A stretch of 62,887 bases of DNA from Prevotella sp. (lineage in GTDB: Bacteria; Bacteroidota; Bacteroidia; Bacteroidales; Bacteroidaceae). Both the position numbers and the translations under genes were made by a program. This document shows, one piece after another, positions 32,305 through 40,434 of this stretch. The stretch lies in NCBI GenBank assembly GCA_017400455.1, contig JAFPTC010000025.1, positions 1 to 62,887 on the forward strand. Reading direction: 5' to 3'. Positions within the stretch are counted from its first letter, which is position 1; the number at the start of each line of letters is the position of its first letter. The notes beneath the pieces are model-generated. The model was not told the origin of the DNA and ran no database searches. It was given only the letters and a program-made list of their open reading frames with translations.

Positions 32305-34401
32305 ATGAGAAGTATCATGAACGAAGTAACTGAAAAGAGAAAGAACCCGTTTTTTGAACCTTATAACACACTGCACGACACGGCGCCCTTCGACCGCATC
32401 AGCATGGAGGACTACGAGGAGGCGATGATGGAGGGCATACGCCGCGACAAGGAGTATCTGGAGAAAACCATCAACAACCCTGAGCGGCCCACTTTCGACA
32501 ACACAATCATCAACAAGGACGACGACCAGGAGGGCTACTACGACCTGCTGGACCGCGTGACGACTGTGTTCTTCAACCTGCTCTCGGCCGAGACGAACGA
32601 CGAGATGGACGCCCTGGCGCAGAAGATGAGCCCCATACTGACACAGCACGCCAACGACATGAGGCTGAACGAGCAGCTGTTTGAGCGGGTGAAATACGTG
32701 CACCGCCACCACCGGCGCCTGACGCCTGAGGAGAAGCGGCTGCTGGACGACTGCTACGAGGGATTCGTGCGCAGCGGCGCCCTGCTCTCGAAGGAGGATA
32801 AGGACCGGCTGCGCCAACTGACGGAGGAGGCTTCGCTGCTGGGGCTGCAGTTCTCGCAGAACCTGCTGAAGGAGAACAAGGCGTTTATGCTCCACCTCAC
32901 CGACAGCCAGCAGCTTGACGGTCTGCCTCAGTCGGCCATCGATGCAGCCGCCGAGGAGGCCCGTCAGCGCGAGCTCGAAGGATGGGTATTCACACTTGAT
33001 GCACCCAGCTACTCGCCCTTCATGACCTACAGCACCCAGCGCGAGCTGCGCCGGCAGATGTATATGGCCTACAACACGAAGGGCATTCACGACAACGACT
33101 GCAACAACCTGGAGATTTGCAAGCGGCTGGTGAACCTGCGCCGCGAGATTGCCCAGCTGCTGGGCTACAAGACCTATGCCGACTATGTGCTGAAGCGCCG
33201 CATGGCGAAGAACGTGCGCGGCGTCTATCACCTGCTGAACCAGCTGGTGGACGCCTACCGTCCCGCCGCAGAGAAGGAGCTGGAGGAACTGAAGCACTTT
33301 GCCAACAAAGGTGCCAAGCGCCCGGCCAAGGAGGCCCAGCAGCGTCTTGAGCCGTGGGACACTGGCTTCTACTCGCACAAGCTGAAGCTGAAGAAATATA
33401 ACATCGATGCCGAGATGCTGCGCCCCTACTTCCAGCTGGACAAGGTCATCGAGGGCGTCTTCGGCCTGGCCACGCGCCTCTATGGCATCACCTTCCGCGA
33501 GAACAAGGACATTCCCGTCTACCACCCCGACGTGAAGGCTTACGAGGTCATCGACCGCGACGGCAGTTACCTGGCCGTGCTCTACGCCGACTTCCACCCC
33601 CGCAAGGGCAAACAGGGCGGCGCCTGGATGACGCAGTATCAGGGCCAGTGGATTGACAGGAAGGGTGAGAACATCCGCCCGCACGTCAGCGTGGTGATGA
33701 ACCTGACGAAGCCCACGCCCGACAAGCCAGCACTGCTGACGCTGGGCGAGGTGGAAACGTTCCTCCACGAGTTTGGCCATGCACTGCACGGCATCTTCTC
33801 GAATTGTCGCTTCGAGAGCCTATCGGGCACCAACGTGCTGTGGGACTTTGTCGAGCTGCCTTCGCAGTTCATGGAAAACTTCGCCATTGAGAAGGAGTTC
33901 CTCAGCACCTTTGCCTTCCACTATGAGACGGGCGAGCCGCTGCCCGACGAGCTGATACGCCGCATCGTGCGCAGCCGCAACTTCATGGCTGCCACGGCCT
34001 GCATGCGCCAGGTCAGCTTCGGCCTGCTCGACATGGCCTACTACACGCGGAAGGACGCCTTCACCGACGACATCATCAGCTTTGAGAAGCGGGCCTGGGC
34101 CAAGGCCATCATCGGCCGCCAGCGTCACGACACCTGCATGACCACCCAGTTCAGCCACATCATGGCGGGAGGCTATGCCGCCGGCTACTACAGCTACAAA
34201 TGGGCCGAGGTGCTCGACGCCGACGCCTTTGCCGTGTTCAAGCGCGAGGGCATCTTCAACCAGCACACGGCCCAGCGTTTCCGCGACTGCATCCTCTCGC
34301 GTGGCGCCACCGACGACCCGATGACGCTCTACAAGAACTTCCGTGGCGGCGAGCCCACCATCGACGCCCTGCTGAAGAGAAATGGAATAAAGGAGAAATA
34401 A
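32305..34401 (+). CDS. dcp: M3 family oligopeptidase (dipeptidyl carboxypeptidase-like)
   Basis: 698 residues, no signal peptide, so cytoplasmic. Zinc site VETFLHEFGHALHGIFSN (HExxH), with the downstream third-ligand Glu region LPSQFMENFAIEKEFL. The length and SGTNVLWDFVELPSQ fit the Dcp/oligopeptidase A branch. It degrades short peptides, removing C-terminal dipeptides in Dcp. The start at 32305 lies 13 bp after the -7 box; MNEVTEKRKNP at 32317 is an alternative. Single gene, convergent with the vapC pair across array E. Confidence 0.9.
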   Translation: MRSIMNEVTEKRKNPFFEPYNTLHDTAPFDRISMEDYEEAMMEGIRRDKEYLEKTINNPERPTFDNTIINKDDDQEGYYDLLDRVTTVFFNLLSAETNDEMDALAQKMSPILTQHANDMRLNEQLFERVKYVHRHHRRLTPEEKRLLDDCYEGFVRSGALLSKEDKDRLRQLTEEASLLGLQFSQNLLKENKAFMLHLTDSQQLDGLPQSAIDAAAEEARQRELEGWVFTLDAPSYSPFMTYSTQRELRRQMYMAYNTKGIHDNDCNNLEICKRLVNLRREIAQLLGYKTYADYVLKRRMAKNVRGVYHLLNQLVDAYRPAAEKELEELKHFANKGAKRPAKEAQQRLEPWDTGFYSHKLKLKKYNIDAEMLRPYFQLDKVIEGVFGLATRLYGITFRENKDIPVYHPDVKAYEVIDRDGSYLAVLYADFHPRKGKQGGAWMTQYQGQWIDRKGENIRPHVSVVMNLTKPTPDKPALLTLGEVETFLHEFGHALHGIFSNCRFESLSGTNVLWDFVELPSQFMENFAIEKEFLSTFAFHYETGEPLPDELIRRIVRSRNFMAATACMRQVSFGLLDMAYYTRKDAFTDDIISFEKRAWAKAIIGRQRHDTCMTTQFSHIMAGGYAAGYYSYKWAEVLDADAFAVFKREGIFNQHTAQRFRDCILSRGATDDPMTLYKNFRGGEPTIDALLKRNGIKEK

Positions 34402-34453
34402 CTCGGGTGGCATGACGTTCTGATTCGGAACGTGGCAGCGGCATCATTAGAAG

Positions 34454-34488
34454 CCCCTTTTTGCTGCAACGATGTTGCAGCAGAGGGG
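34454..34488. terminator. Strong hairpin after the M3 peptidase gene
   Basis: TGCTGCAAC (34462-34470) pairs with GTTGCAGCA (34474-34482), extended by CCCCT/AGGGG. No long T-run follows on either strand, so it may protect the 3' end or pause polymerase rather than terminate. Confidence 0.55.
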
Positions 34489-34505
34489 GACGGCAGCAGG
34501 ATATA

Positions 34506-34585
34506 AAAAAATCTCACGTGAGAAATTTTTCTGGGAGGCCTTCCCGTGAAAAAATCTCACGTGAGAAATTTTTATGGGAAGCCTT
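34506..34585. repeat. 43-bp palindromic array, locus E
   Basis: Cores at 34512-34523 and 34555-34566, 43 bp apart, and a partial GC palindrome at the right end. Between convergent genes, about 105 bp from each stop codon. Confidence 0.95.
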
Positions 34586-34692
34586 GTCCTTTTCACTTAG
34601 AATGTTGGCGGTATTCTGCTACAAAGAACAAGAGCAAAAGCTCAAATCTATAAAATAAGTACGAACAGGAACAATATTAACTTGTTACGTTA

Positions 34693-35109
34693 TTATACTT
34701 TGGGTTCGTCTGTTTTCCAGTTCTCTATCTCAATCCCACGGAGGCGACCGAGGTGGTCGGTATTGTCGGAAACCATCACCATTTTATGCTGCAGTGCGGT
34801 AGCCCCGATAGCCATGTCAAAGTTCTCAATCTTGCGACCAATGGACTTTAGATAAGCCATCTCACGCCCAAATGTGTGGAGAGACTCCCCGAATGGGATA
34901 ATGCTGAACAGACTGATAAAGTCTTCAGTCTGACGCATTGTCTTCTGGGGATTATCACTGTTTTCGGCACCGTAATATAATTCGGCTACGGTGATTTCCG
35001 ATAGGTAGCAGTTCTCTAAACCTGCAAGAGCAATCTTACGGTTCATCTCAAACATGCCACGCATGAAGAATACGCAGATGTTGGTATCGAGCAGATATTT
35101 CCTCTTCAT
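34693..35109 (-). CDS. PIN-domain toxin (VapC-like ribonuclease)
   Basis: 138 residues with the PIN acidic residues: LLDTNICVFF (Asp at the N-terminus), EITVAELYYG (Glu), and NFDMAIGATALQHKMVMVSDNTDH (C-terminal Asp pair). VapC enzymes cut tRNA or rRNA, dependent on Mg2+. The start lies 3 bp after the stop codon of a small upstream gene, the usual antitoxin-toxin order. Confidence 0.9.
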   Translation of the reverse strand: MKRKYLLDTNICVFFMRGMFEMNRKIALAGLENCYLSEITVAELYYGAENSDNPQKTMRQTEDFISLFSIIPFGESLHTFGREMAYLKSIGRKIENFDMAIGATALQHKMVMVSDNTDHLGRLRGIEIENWKTDEPKV

Positions 35110-35112
35110 TGG

Positions 35113-35370
35113 CTACTCGTCCAAAGATACAAGTTCCCGTTGGTATTCAGCGTGGCGAGACTCTTTGATGGCATTCTCCATCCGCTCTCCGTCCGAACCA
35201 CTCCAAGCTCCAAACAGCGCATTCAGTTTTTGCAATTTATCATCTTCTTCTGTTATTGATTTGGCTGCCGAAGCCTCCATGAGTCGCTCGCCCAGCCATC
35301 TTTGGTTGCTGGCAGAGAGCGACAGGCCTTGCAGGTAGCTCCAAAGGTTATTAAGAGATATTGCATTCAT
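35113..35370 (-). CDS. VapB-position antitoxin
   Basis: 85 residues from MNAISLNNLWSYLQGLSLSA; codons upstream of 35370 lie inside the leader. It is helical and acidic (KSITEEDDKLQKLNALFGAW) and ends with a charged tail (AIKESRHAEYQRELVSLDE) like those that block toxin active sites. No MraZ/AbrB or RHH motif is obvious, so the DNA-binding class is uncertain. Assigned from its position immediately before vapC. Confidence 0.75.
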   Translation of the reverse strand: MNAISLNNLWSYLQGLSLSASNQRWLGERLMEASAAKSITEEDDKLQKLNALFGAWSGSDGERMENAIKESRHAEYQRELVSLDE

Positions 35371-35397
35371 ATTTGCTTCATTATATATAACACGCTG

Positions 35398-35405
35398 CAA
35401 ATATA
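35398..35405 (-). promoter_or_regulatory. -7 promoter box, vapBC-like operon
   Basis: TATATTTG on the minus strand, with a leader of about 25 nt. Confidence 0.55.
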
Positions 35406-35469
35406 CAAAAAATTATCTAATAAGGAACAAAGACTGACAAAAAAATTTCTTTATTTCAAAGAAAAGGCG

Positions 35470-35477
35470 TAACTTTG
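35470..35477 (+). promoter_or_regulatory. -7 promoter box, dCMP deaminase operon
   Basis: TAACTTTG on the plus strand, 20 bp before the ATG at 35498. Confidence 0.65.
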
Positions 35478-35497
35478 CATGCTGATATAAAGAAAGC

Positions 35498-35935
35498 ATG
35501 GAGAAAGCGATGACAGACAAACAGCAGAAACTGGATGAACGCTACCTGCGCATGGCCCGCATCTGGGCTGAGAACAGCTACTGCAAACGCAGGCAGGTGG
35601 GCGCGCTGGTGGTGAAGGACAAGATGATCATCAGCGACGGATACAACGGCACGCCCACTGGCTTCGAGAACGTGTGCGAGGACGAGAACAACGTGTCGAA
35701 GACCTACGTGCTGCATGCCGAGGCCAATGCCATTACGAAGCTGGCCCGCTCGTCGAACAACAGCGACGGTGCCACCATCTACATCACCGCCTCACCCTGC
35801 ATCGAATGTGCCAAGCTCATCATCCAGGCAGGCATCAAGCGCGTGGTCTATGGCGAGAAGTACCGCCTGACCGACGGTATCGAGCTGCTGGAGCGCGCAG
35901 GAATAGAAGTAAAGCTGATGGAAGTGGAGAAGTGA
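35498..35935 (+). CDS. Deoxycytidylate (dCMP) deaminase family protein
   Basis: 145 residues. Zinc site: VLHAEANAI (His and catalytic Glu) and ASPCIECAK (two Cys). The extra motif GYNGTPTGFENVCED is typical of dCMP deaminases, which make dUMP for thymidylate synthesis; ComEB-like proteins share it. Start at 35498, or at 35510 (MTDKQQKL). First gene of an operon with the S41 peptidase (30 bp) and the acyl-CoA synthetase. Confidence 0.88.
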   Translation: MEKAMTDKQQKLDERYLRMARIWAENSYCKRRQVGALVVKDKMIISDGYNGTPTGFENVCEDENNVSKTYVLHAEANAITKLARSSNNSDGATIYITASPCIECAKLIIQAGIKRVVYGEKYRLTDGIELLERAGIEVKLMEVEK

Positions 35936-35965
35936 TGAGTGATAAGTGTTAAGTGACAAGAAGAA

Positions 35966-37681
35966 ATGAGTAGCAACAAGACCAATAGATTCATACCGCT
36001 CTGGCTGGCCGTTGCGGCCATCGTGGGCATCGTCGTGGGCACATTCTACGGCAACCACTTCCAGGGCAACCGCCTGAACATTATCAATGCCGGCTCGAAC
36101 AAGCTGACGAACCTGCTCTACATGCTCGACGACCAGTATGTAGACTCTGTCGACGTGCCCAGCCTGGTGGAGAAAGCCATCCCCCTCATCCTGGGCGAGC
36201 TGGACCCCCACTCCGTCTATATCTCGGCCAACGACGTGGAAATGGCCAATGACGACCTGCGCGGCTCGTTCAGCGGCGTAGGCATCGAGTTCATCATCCG
36301 CAACGACACGCTGCGCGTGCAGAACGTCATCAGCGACGGTCCGGCTGAGCGTGCCGGTCTCATCGCAGGCGACAAGATTGTGACCGTTGACGACTCGGCG
36401 TTCACCGGCAAGGACCTGACCAACGAGCTGGCCATGCACAAGCTGAAGGGGCCACAGGGCACGAAGGTGAAGCTGGGCGTGGTGCGCTACGGCGAGCAGG
36501 ACATTCGCGACTTCACCGTAACCCGCGACCAGATACTGACCCACAGCGTCACCGCCGCCTACATGCTCGACGAGACAACGGGCTACATTCGCATCAAGAG
36601 CTTCAGCGACAATACCTACGAGGAAATGGTCATCGCCCTGGCCCAGCTGTCGATGGAAGGCTTCAGCCAGCTTGTCGTCGACCTGCGAGGCAACACGGGC
36701 GGCTATCTGCACTCGGCCGTTGACATTGCCAACCAGTTCCTGCCTCGCGACAGGCTCATCGTCTACACCGAGGGTCGCCGCTCGCCACGTGAGGAATATC
36801 GCAGCAACGGCCACGGCTCGTATAAGTACATGCCGCTGGTGGTGCTCATCGACGAGGGATCGGCCTCGGCCAGCGAGATTCTGGCGGGAGCCATCCAGGA
36901 CAACGACCGTGGCACCATCATCGGCCGACGTTCCTTCGGCAAGGGACTGGTGCAGCAGCCCATACCCTTCACCGACAACTCGATGATGCGCCTCACCATT
37001 GCCCGCTACTACACCCCCTCGGGCCGCTGCATCCAGAAGCCCTATACCAGCGGCATAGACCGCGACTACGAGGAAGATCTGCTCATGCGCTATCAGCACG
37101 GCGAGTTTTTCTCGCAGGACAGCATCAAGCACACTGGTCCTGAATATCACACCACCGGCGGACGCACCGTCTATGGTGGTGGCGGCATCACGCCCGACAT
37201 CTTTGTGCCCGAGGACACCACCGACTACACCACCTACTACAAGGAGGCCACCTACTCGGGCCTCATCATCCAGTTCGGCTATGACTACACCGACCAGAAC
37301 CGCCAGAAGCTGGCGGAGTATGAGGACGAGGAGTCGCTGGTGAAATACCTGAAGAAGCAAAACCTAGTGGAGAAATTCGCCCACTATGCCGAAGGCAAGG
37401 GGCTGAAGCGCCGCAACCTGATGATTCAGCGCTCGCGCAAGCTGCTCGAAGAATACATCCTGAGCCGAATTGTCTATAACATGCTCGACGAGCAGTCATG
37501 GCTGAAATATCTCAACGAGGAAGATCCCGCCGTGAAGGAGGCCCTGCGCGTGCTGAACGCCGGAGAAGCCTTCCCCAAGGCCACGGAGCCCGAAAAGGAG
37601 GAGAAGCAGCCCGACAAAGTGGCTCAGGCCTACGACTATCGGGCGACTCATCAACGCTATACGTTGATAGTTAGGAGTTGA
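35966..37681 (+). CDS. C-terminal processing peptidase, S41 family with PDZ domain
   Basis: 571 residues: N-terminal membrane anchor (PLWLAVAAIVGIVVGTFYG), PDZ domain (about 85-175, GSFSGVGIEFIIRND), then the S41 core with catalytic Ser in LIDEGSASASEILAGA and Lys in GRRSFGKGLVQQ. Periplasmic protease that trims protein C-termini. The last ten or so residues (YTLIVRS) are translated from the start of a GAGTTAA-type intergenic repeat, suggesting the original stop was lost and the protein runs slightly long. Confidence 0.9.
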   Translation: MSSNKTNRFIPLWLAVAAIVGIVVGTFYGNHFQGNRLNIINAGSNKLTNLLYMLDDQYVDSVDVPSLVEKAIPLILGELDPHSVYISANDVEMANDDLRGSFSGVGIEFIIRNDTLRVQNVISDGPAERAGLIAGDKIVTVDDSAFTGKDLTNELAMHKLKGPQGTKVKLGVVRYGEQDIRDFTVTRDQILTHSVTAAYMLDETTGYIRIKSFSDNTYEEMVIALAQLSMEGFSQLVVDLRGNTGGYLHSAVDIANQFLPRDRLIVYTEGRRSPREEYRSNGHGSYKYMPLVVLIDEGSASASEILAGAIQDNDRGTIIGRRSFGKGLVQQPIPFTDNSMMRLTIARYYTPSGRCIQKPYTSGIDRDYEEDLLMRYQHGEFFSQDSIKHTGPEYHTTGGRTVYGGGGITPDIFVPEDTTDYTTYYKEATYSGLIIQFGYDYTDQNRQKLAEYEDEESLVKYLKKQNLVEKFAHYAEGKGLKRRNLMIQRSRKLLEEYILSRIVYNMLDEQSWLKYLNEEDPAVKEALRVLNAGEAFPKATEPEKEEKQPDKVAQAYDYRATHQRYTLIVRS

Positions 37682-37722
37682 GAGTTGAGAGTTAAGAGTT
37701 AAGAATTAAGAGTTACCAATAA
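37676..37722. repeat. GAGTTAA-type tandem repeat between S41 and acyl-CoA synthetase
   Basis: Imperfect 7-bp units (GAGTTGA, GAGTTAA, GAATTAA) fill the spacer and include the S41 stop codon. Related units occur in the opposite sense at 39811-39848. Confidence 0.75.
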
Positions 37723-37736
37723 ACAGACCTGAAGCT

Positions 37737-39815
37737 ATGATAAACCGACAACTACTGGAACCGGAAAGCATCGTCGTCATCGGCGGTAGTAACAACATCC
37801 ATAAGCCTGGTGGCGCCGTGGTGCGCAATCTGCTCAGCGGCGGCTACCAGGGCGTGCTGCGCATCGTCAACCCCAAGGAGGACGAGGTGCAGGGCATCAA
37901 GGCCTTCCACGACGCCAAGGAGGTGCCGCCCACCGACCTGGCCATCCTGGTGGTGGCCGCCAAGTTCTGTCCGCAATATGTGGAGTATCTGGCAGCAGAA
38001 AAGAATGTACGCGCATTCATTATTATATCAGCCGGCTTCAGCGAAGAGACCCACGAGGGCGCTCTACTGGAGCAGCAGATTCTGGACAGCTGCGAGAAGT
38101 ATGGCTGCGCCCTCATAGGCCCCAACTGCATCGGCCTGCTCACGCGCACCCACCACTCGGTGTTCACCAAGCCCATTCCCCAGCTCAACCCCAAGGGCGT
38201 TGACTTCATCAGCGGCAGCGGTGCCACGGCCGTGTTCATCCTCGAAAGCGCCGTCACCAAGGGCCTGCCCTTCAACTCTGTGTGGAGCGTGGGCAACGGC
38301 AAGCAGATTGGCATCGAGGCCGTGCTGGAATATATGGACGAGCACTTCGACGCCGAGCGCGACTCATTAGTAAAACTGCTCTACATCGAGAACATTGCCG
38401 ACCCCGACAAGCTTCTTTTCCACGCCACCAGCCTCATCCGCAAGGGCTGCCGCATCGCCGCCATCAAGGCCGGCTCGTCGCAGGCCGGCAGCCGTGCTGC
38501 CAGCAGCCACACCGGCGCCATGGCCAGCAGCGACTCGGCCGTGGAAGCCCTCTTCCGCAAGGCAGGCATCGTGCGCTGCTTCAGCCGCGAGGAGCTGACC
38601 ACCGTGGGCTGCATCTTCACCCTGCCGCGCTTCAACGGCAAGAACTTCGCCATCATCACCCATGCCGGAGGCCCCGGCGTGATGCTCACCGACGCCCTAT
38701 CGAAGGGTGGCATGAACGTGCCGGCCCTGACGGGCGAGGCGGCCGAACAGCTGAAAGCACAGCTCTTGCCTGGCAGCAGCGTGGCCAACCCCATCGACAT
38801 CCTGGCCACCGGCACTGCTCAGCATCTGGGAATTGCCATCGACTTCTGCGAACACCACATGCCCGACATCGACGCTATCATGGTCATCTTCGGCACACCC
38901 GGACTGGTGAAACTCTTCGAGGTCTACGACGTGCTTGACAAGAAGATCAAGGAGTGTCGCAAGCCCATCTTCCCCATCCTGCCCAGCGTGAGCACTGCCG
39001 GGCCTGAGGTGCAGGAGTTTCTCAAGCGCGGCCACGTGAACTTCAGCGACGAGGTGACGCTGGCCACCGCCCTGACCCAGATCATGAAGACGCCCGCCCC
39101 GGCCGACCAGAACGTGGTCATCAACGGAGTGGACGTACCCCGCATCAGAAAGATTATCGACGGAATAAACCCCGAGGGAGCCGAGGGAGCCTACATCACG
39201 CCCGACCTGGTTCACCAGCTGCTCGCCGCCGCCGGCATCCCCACCGTGCCCGAATTTGTCAGCAGCCAGAAGGAAGAGGTGCTGGCCTTTGCCGAGAAGA
39301 CAGGCTTCCCCGTGGTGGCCAAGGTGGTAGGACCAGTACACAAAAGCGACGTGGGCGGCGTGGCCCTGAACATCCGTTCACGCGAGGTGCTCAGTGCCGA
39401 GTTCGACCGCATGATGCAGATTCCCGATGCCACGGCCGTGATGGTTCAGAAGATGATTCGCGGCACCGAGCTTTTCATCGGCGCCAAGTACGAGGAGCGC
39501 TTCGGCCACGTGGTGCTCTGCGGACTGGGCGGCATCTTCGTCGAGGTGCTCAAGGACGTGTCGTCGGGCCTGGCACCGCTGAGCTACGAAGAGGCTTACA
39601 GCATGATCCACTCGCTGCGCGGCTACAAGATCCTGAAAGGCACGCGAGGCCAGCGCGGCATCAACGAGCGCAAATATGCCGAGATCATCGTCCGGCTGAG
39701 CACCCTGCTGCGCTTTGCCACCGAGATAAAGGAAATGGACATCAACCCCCTGTTGGCCGACGAGCAGGACGTCATTGCCGTCGACGCTCGCATCAGGGTG
39801 GAGAAAAGGAGTTAA
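37737..39815 (+). CDS. ADP-forming acetate/acyl-CoA synthetase (fused alpha-beta)
   Basis: 692 residues. Alpha part: CoA-binding Rossmann domain (IVVIGGSNNIHKPGGAVVRN) and ligase domains with the phospho-His motif AASSHTGAMA. Beta part (about 470-692): ATP-grasp fold (FPVVAKVVGPVHKSDVGGVA, EMDINPLLADEQ). It interconverts acyl-CoA, ADP and Pi with acid, CoA and ATP, yielding ATP in fermentation. Third gene of its operon; convergent with the MerR gene. Confidence 0.9.
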   Translation: MINRQLLEPESIVVIGGSNNIHKPGGAVVRNLLSGGYQGVLRIVNPKEDEVQGIKAFHDAKEVPPTDLAILVVAAKFCPQYVEYLAAEKNVRAFIIISAGFSEETHEGALLEQQILDSCEKYGCALIGPNCIGLLTRTHHSVFTKPIPQLNPKGVDFISGSGATAVFILESAVTKGLPFNSVWSVGNGKQIGIEAVLEYMDEHFDAERDSLVKLLYIENIADPDKLLFHATSLIRKGCRIAAIKAGSSQAGSRAASSHTGAMASSDSAVEALFRKAGIVRCFSREELTTVGCIFTLPRFNGKNFAIITHAGGPGVMLTDALSKGGMNVPALTGEAAEQLKAQLLPGSSVANPIDILATGTAQHLGIAIDFCEHHMPDIDAIMVIFGTPGLVKLFEVYDVLDKKIKECRKPIFPILPSVSTAGPEVQEFLKRGHVNFSDEVTLATALTQIMKTPAPADQNVVINGVDVPRIRKIIDGINPEGAEGAYITPDLVHQLLAAAGIPTVPEFVSSQKEEVLAFAEKTGFPVVAKVVGPVHKSDVGGVALNIRSREVLSAEFDRMMQIPDATAVMVQKMIRGTELFIGAKYEERFGHVVLCGLGGIFVEVLKDVSSGLAPLSYEEAYSMIHSLRGYKILKGTRGQRGINERKYAEIIVRLSTLLRFATEIKEMDINPLLADEQDVIAVDARIRVEKRS

Positions 39816-39848
39816 GAACTCTTCACTCTTAATTCTTAATTCTTCACT
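39811..39848. repeat. CTTAATT-type tandem repeat after the acyl-CoA synthetase
   Basis: Imperfect 7-bp units (CTTAATT, CTTCACT) that are the reverse complement of the family at 37676-37722, so the synthetase gene is flanked by related repeats in inverted orientation. Confidence 0.7.
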
Positions 39849-39855
39849 CAAAAGC

Positions 39856-40206
39856 CTAACGCAACCCGTCGAGCTGCGACTTCAGTGTCTGCAGCTCGTT
39901 TTTTATGTCGATGAGCCTCGTCAGCACCTCCGCCTTGCGGTCGCTGCCGTCGCGGTTGGCATTGATTATCTTGCGGGCAGCAGCCAGCTTGAAGCCGCGC
40001 ACCTTCACCAGATTGTGGATGAGGCGAATCTGATCAATGTCCTTCTGGGCATACTGGCGCACCTTGTTGGGGCCGGTGGTCTTCGGCTTCAGGTGAGGGA
40101 ACTCCGTTTCCCAATAGCGCAGGGTGCTCTCGTTCAGGCCAAACATGTCGGCCACCTCCTTGATGGAGTAGTACAGCTTCAGATTCTTGTTCAGATTTAA
40201 TGCCAT
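39856..40206 (-). CDS. MerR-family transcriptional regulator
   Basis: 116 residues. Winged helix-turn-helix: YYSIKEVADMFGLNESTLRY, WETEFPHLKPKTT, RQYAQKDIDQIRLIHNLVK. Then a short C-terminal coiled coil (RLIDIKNELQTLKSQLDGL), with no effector domain. A compact Bacteroidetes MerR type; target genes unknown. Own -7 box at 40250-40257. Confidence 0.9.
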   Translation of the reverse strand: MALNLNKNLKLYYSIKEVADMFGLNESTLRYWETEFPHLKPKTTGPNKVRQYAQKDIDQIRLIHNLVKVRGFKLAAARKIINANRDGSDRKAEVLTRLIDIKNELQTLKSQLDGLR

Positions 40207-40249
40207 GGTGATGGGTGCGTTAATTTGTAGCAGTATTTGTTTCCAGCTG

Positions 40250-40257
40250 CAAACTTA
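40250..40257 (-). promoter_or_regulatory. -7 promoter box, MerR gene
   Basis: TAAGTTTG on the minus strand, with a leader of about 35-40 nt. Confidence 0.5.
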
Positions 40258-40434
40258 CGAATTTTTTTTCAATTACGCGTCGTTTTCTGTAAAAAAAGTA
40301 TTTGGCGACTTCATTTTGTCTGAAAATGAGCAATGCCGCGCCATCGCAGCGCAGCATCGCTCACAATAAAGAAAATGTTAACCAAATACATATACGAGAA
40401 AACCCAAAAAAGTATTCTCAGGTTTAGCCTCAGC

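Noticed and set aside
32221-33789. 522-residue minus-strand frame opposite the M3 peptidase
   Set aside because: Opposes a gene with an intact HExxH site and includes promoter sequence in its C-terminus.
35792-37360. 522-residue minus-strand frame opposite the S41 peptidase
   Set aside because: S41 and PDZ motifs are clear on the plus strand. The shadow frame has no signal or domain.
37676-39848. Invertible segment carrying the acyl-CoA synthetase gene
   Set aside because: Flanking repeats are related and inverted but short and degenerate, and no site-specific recombinase is nearby.
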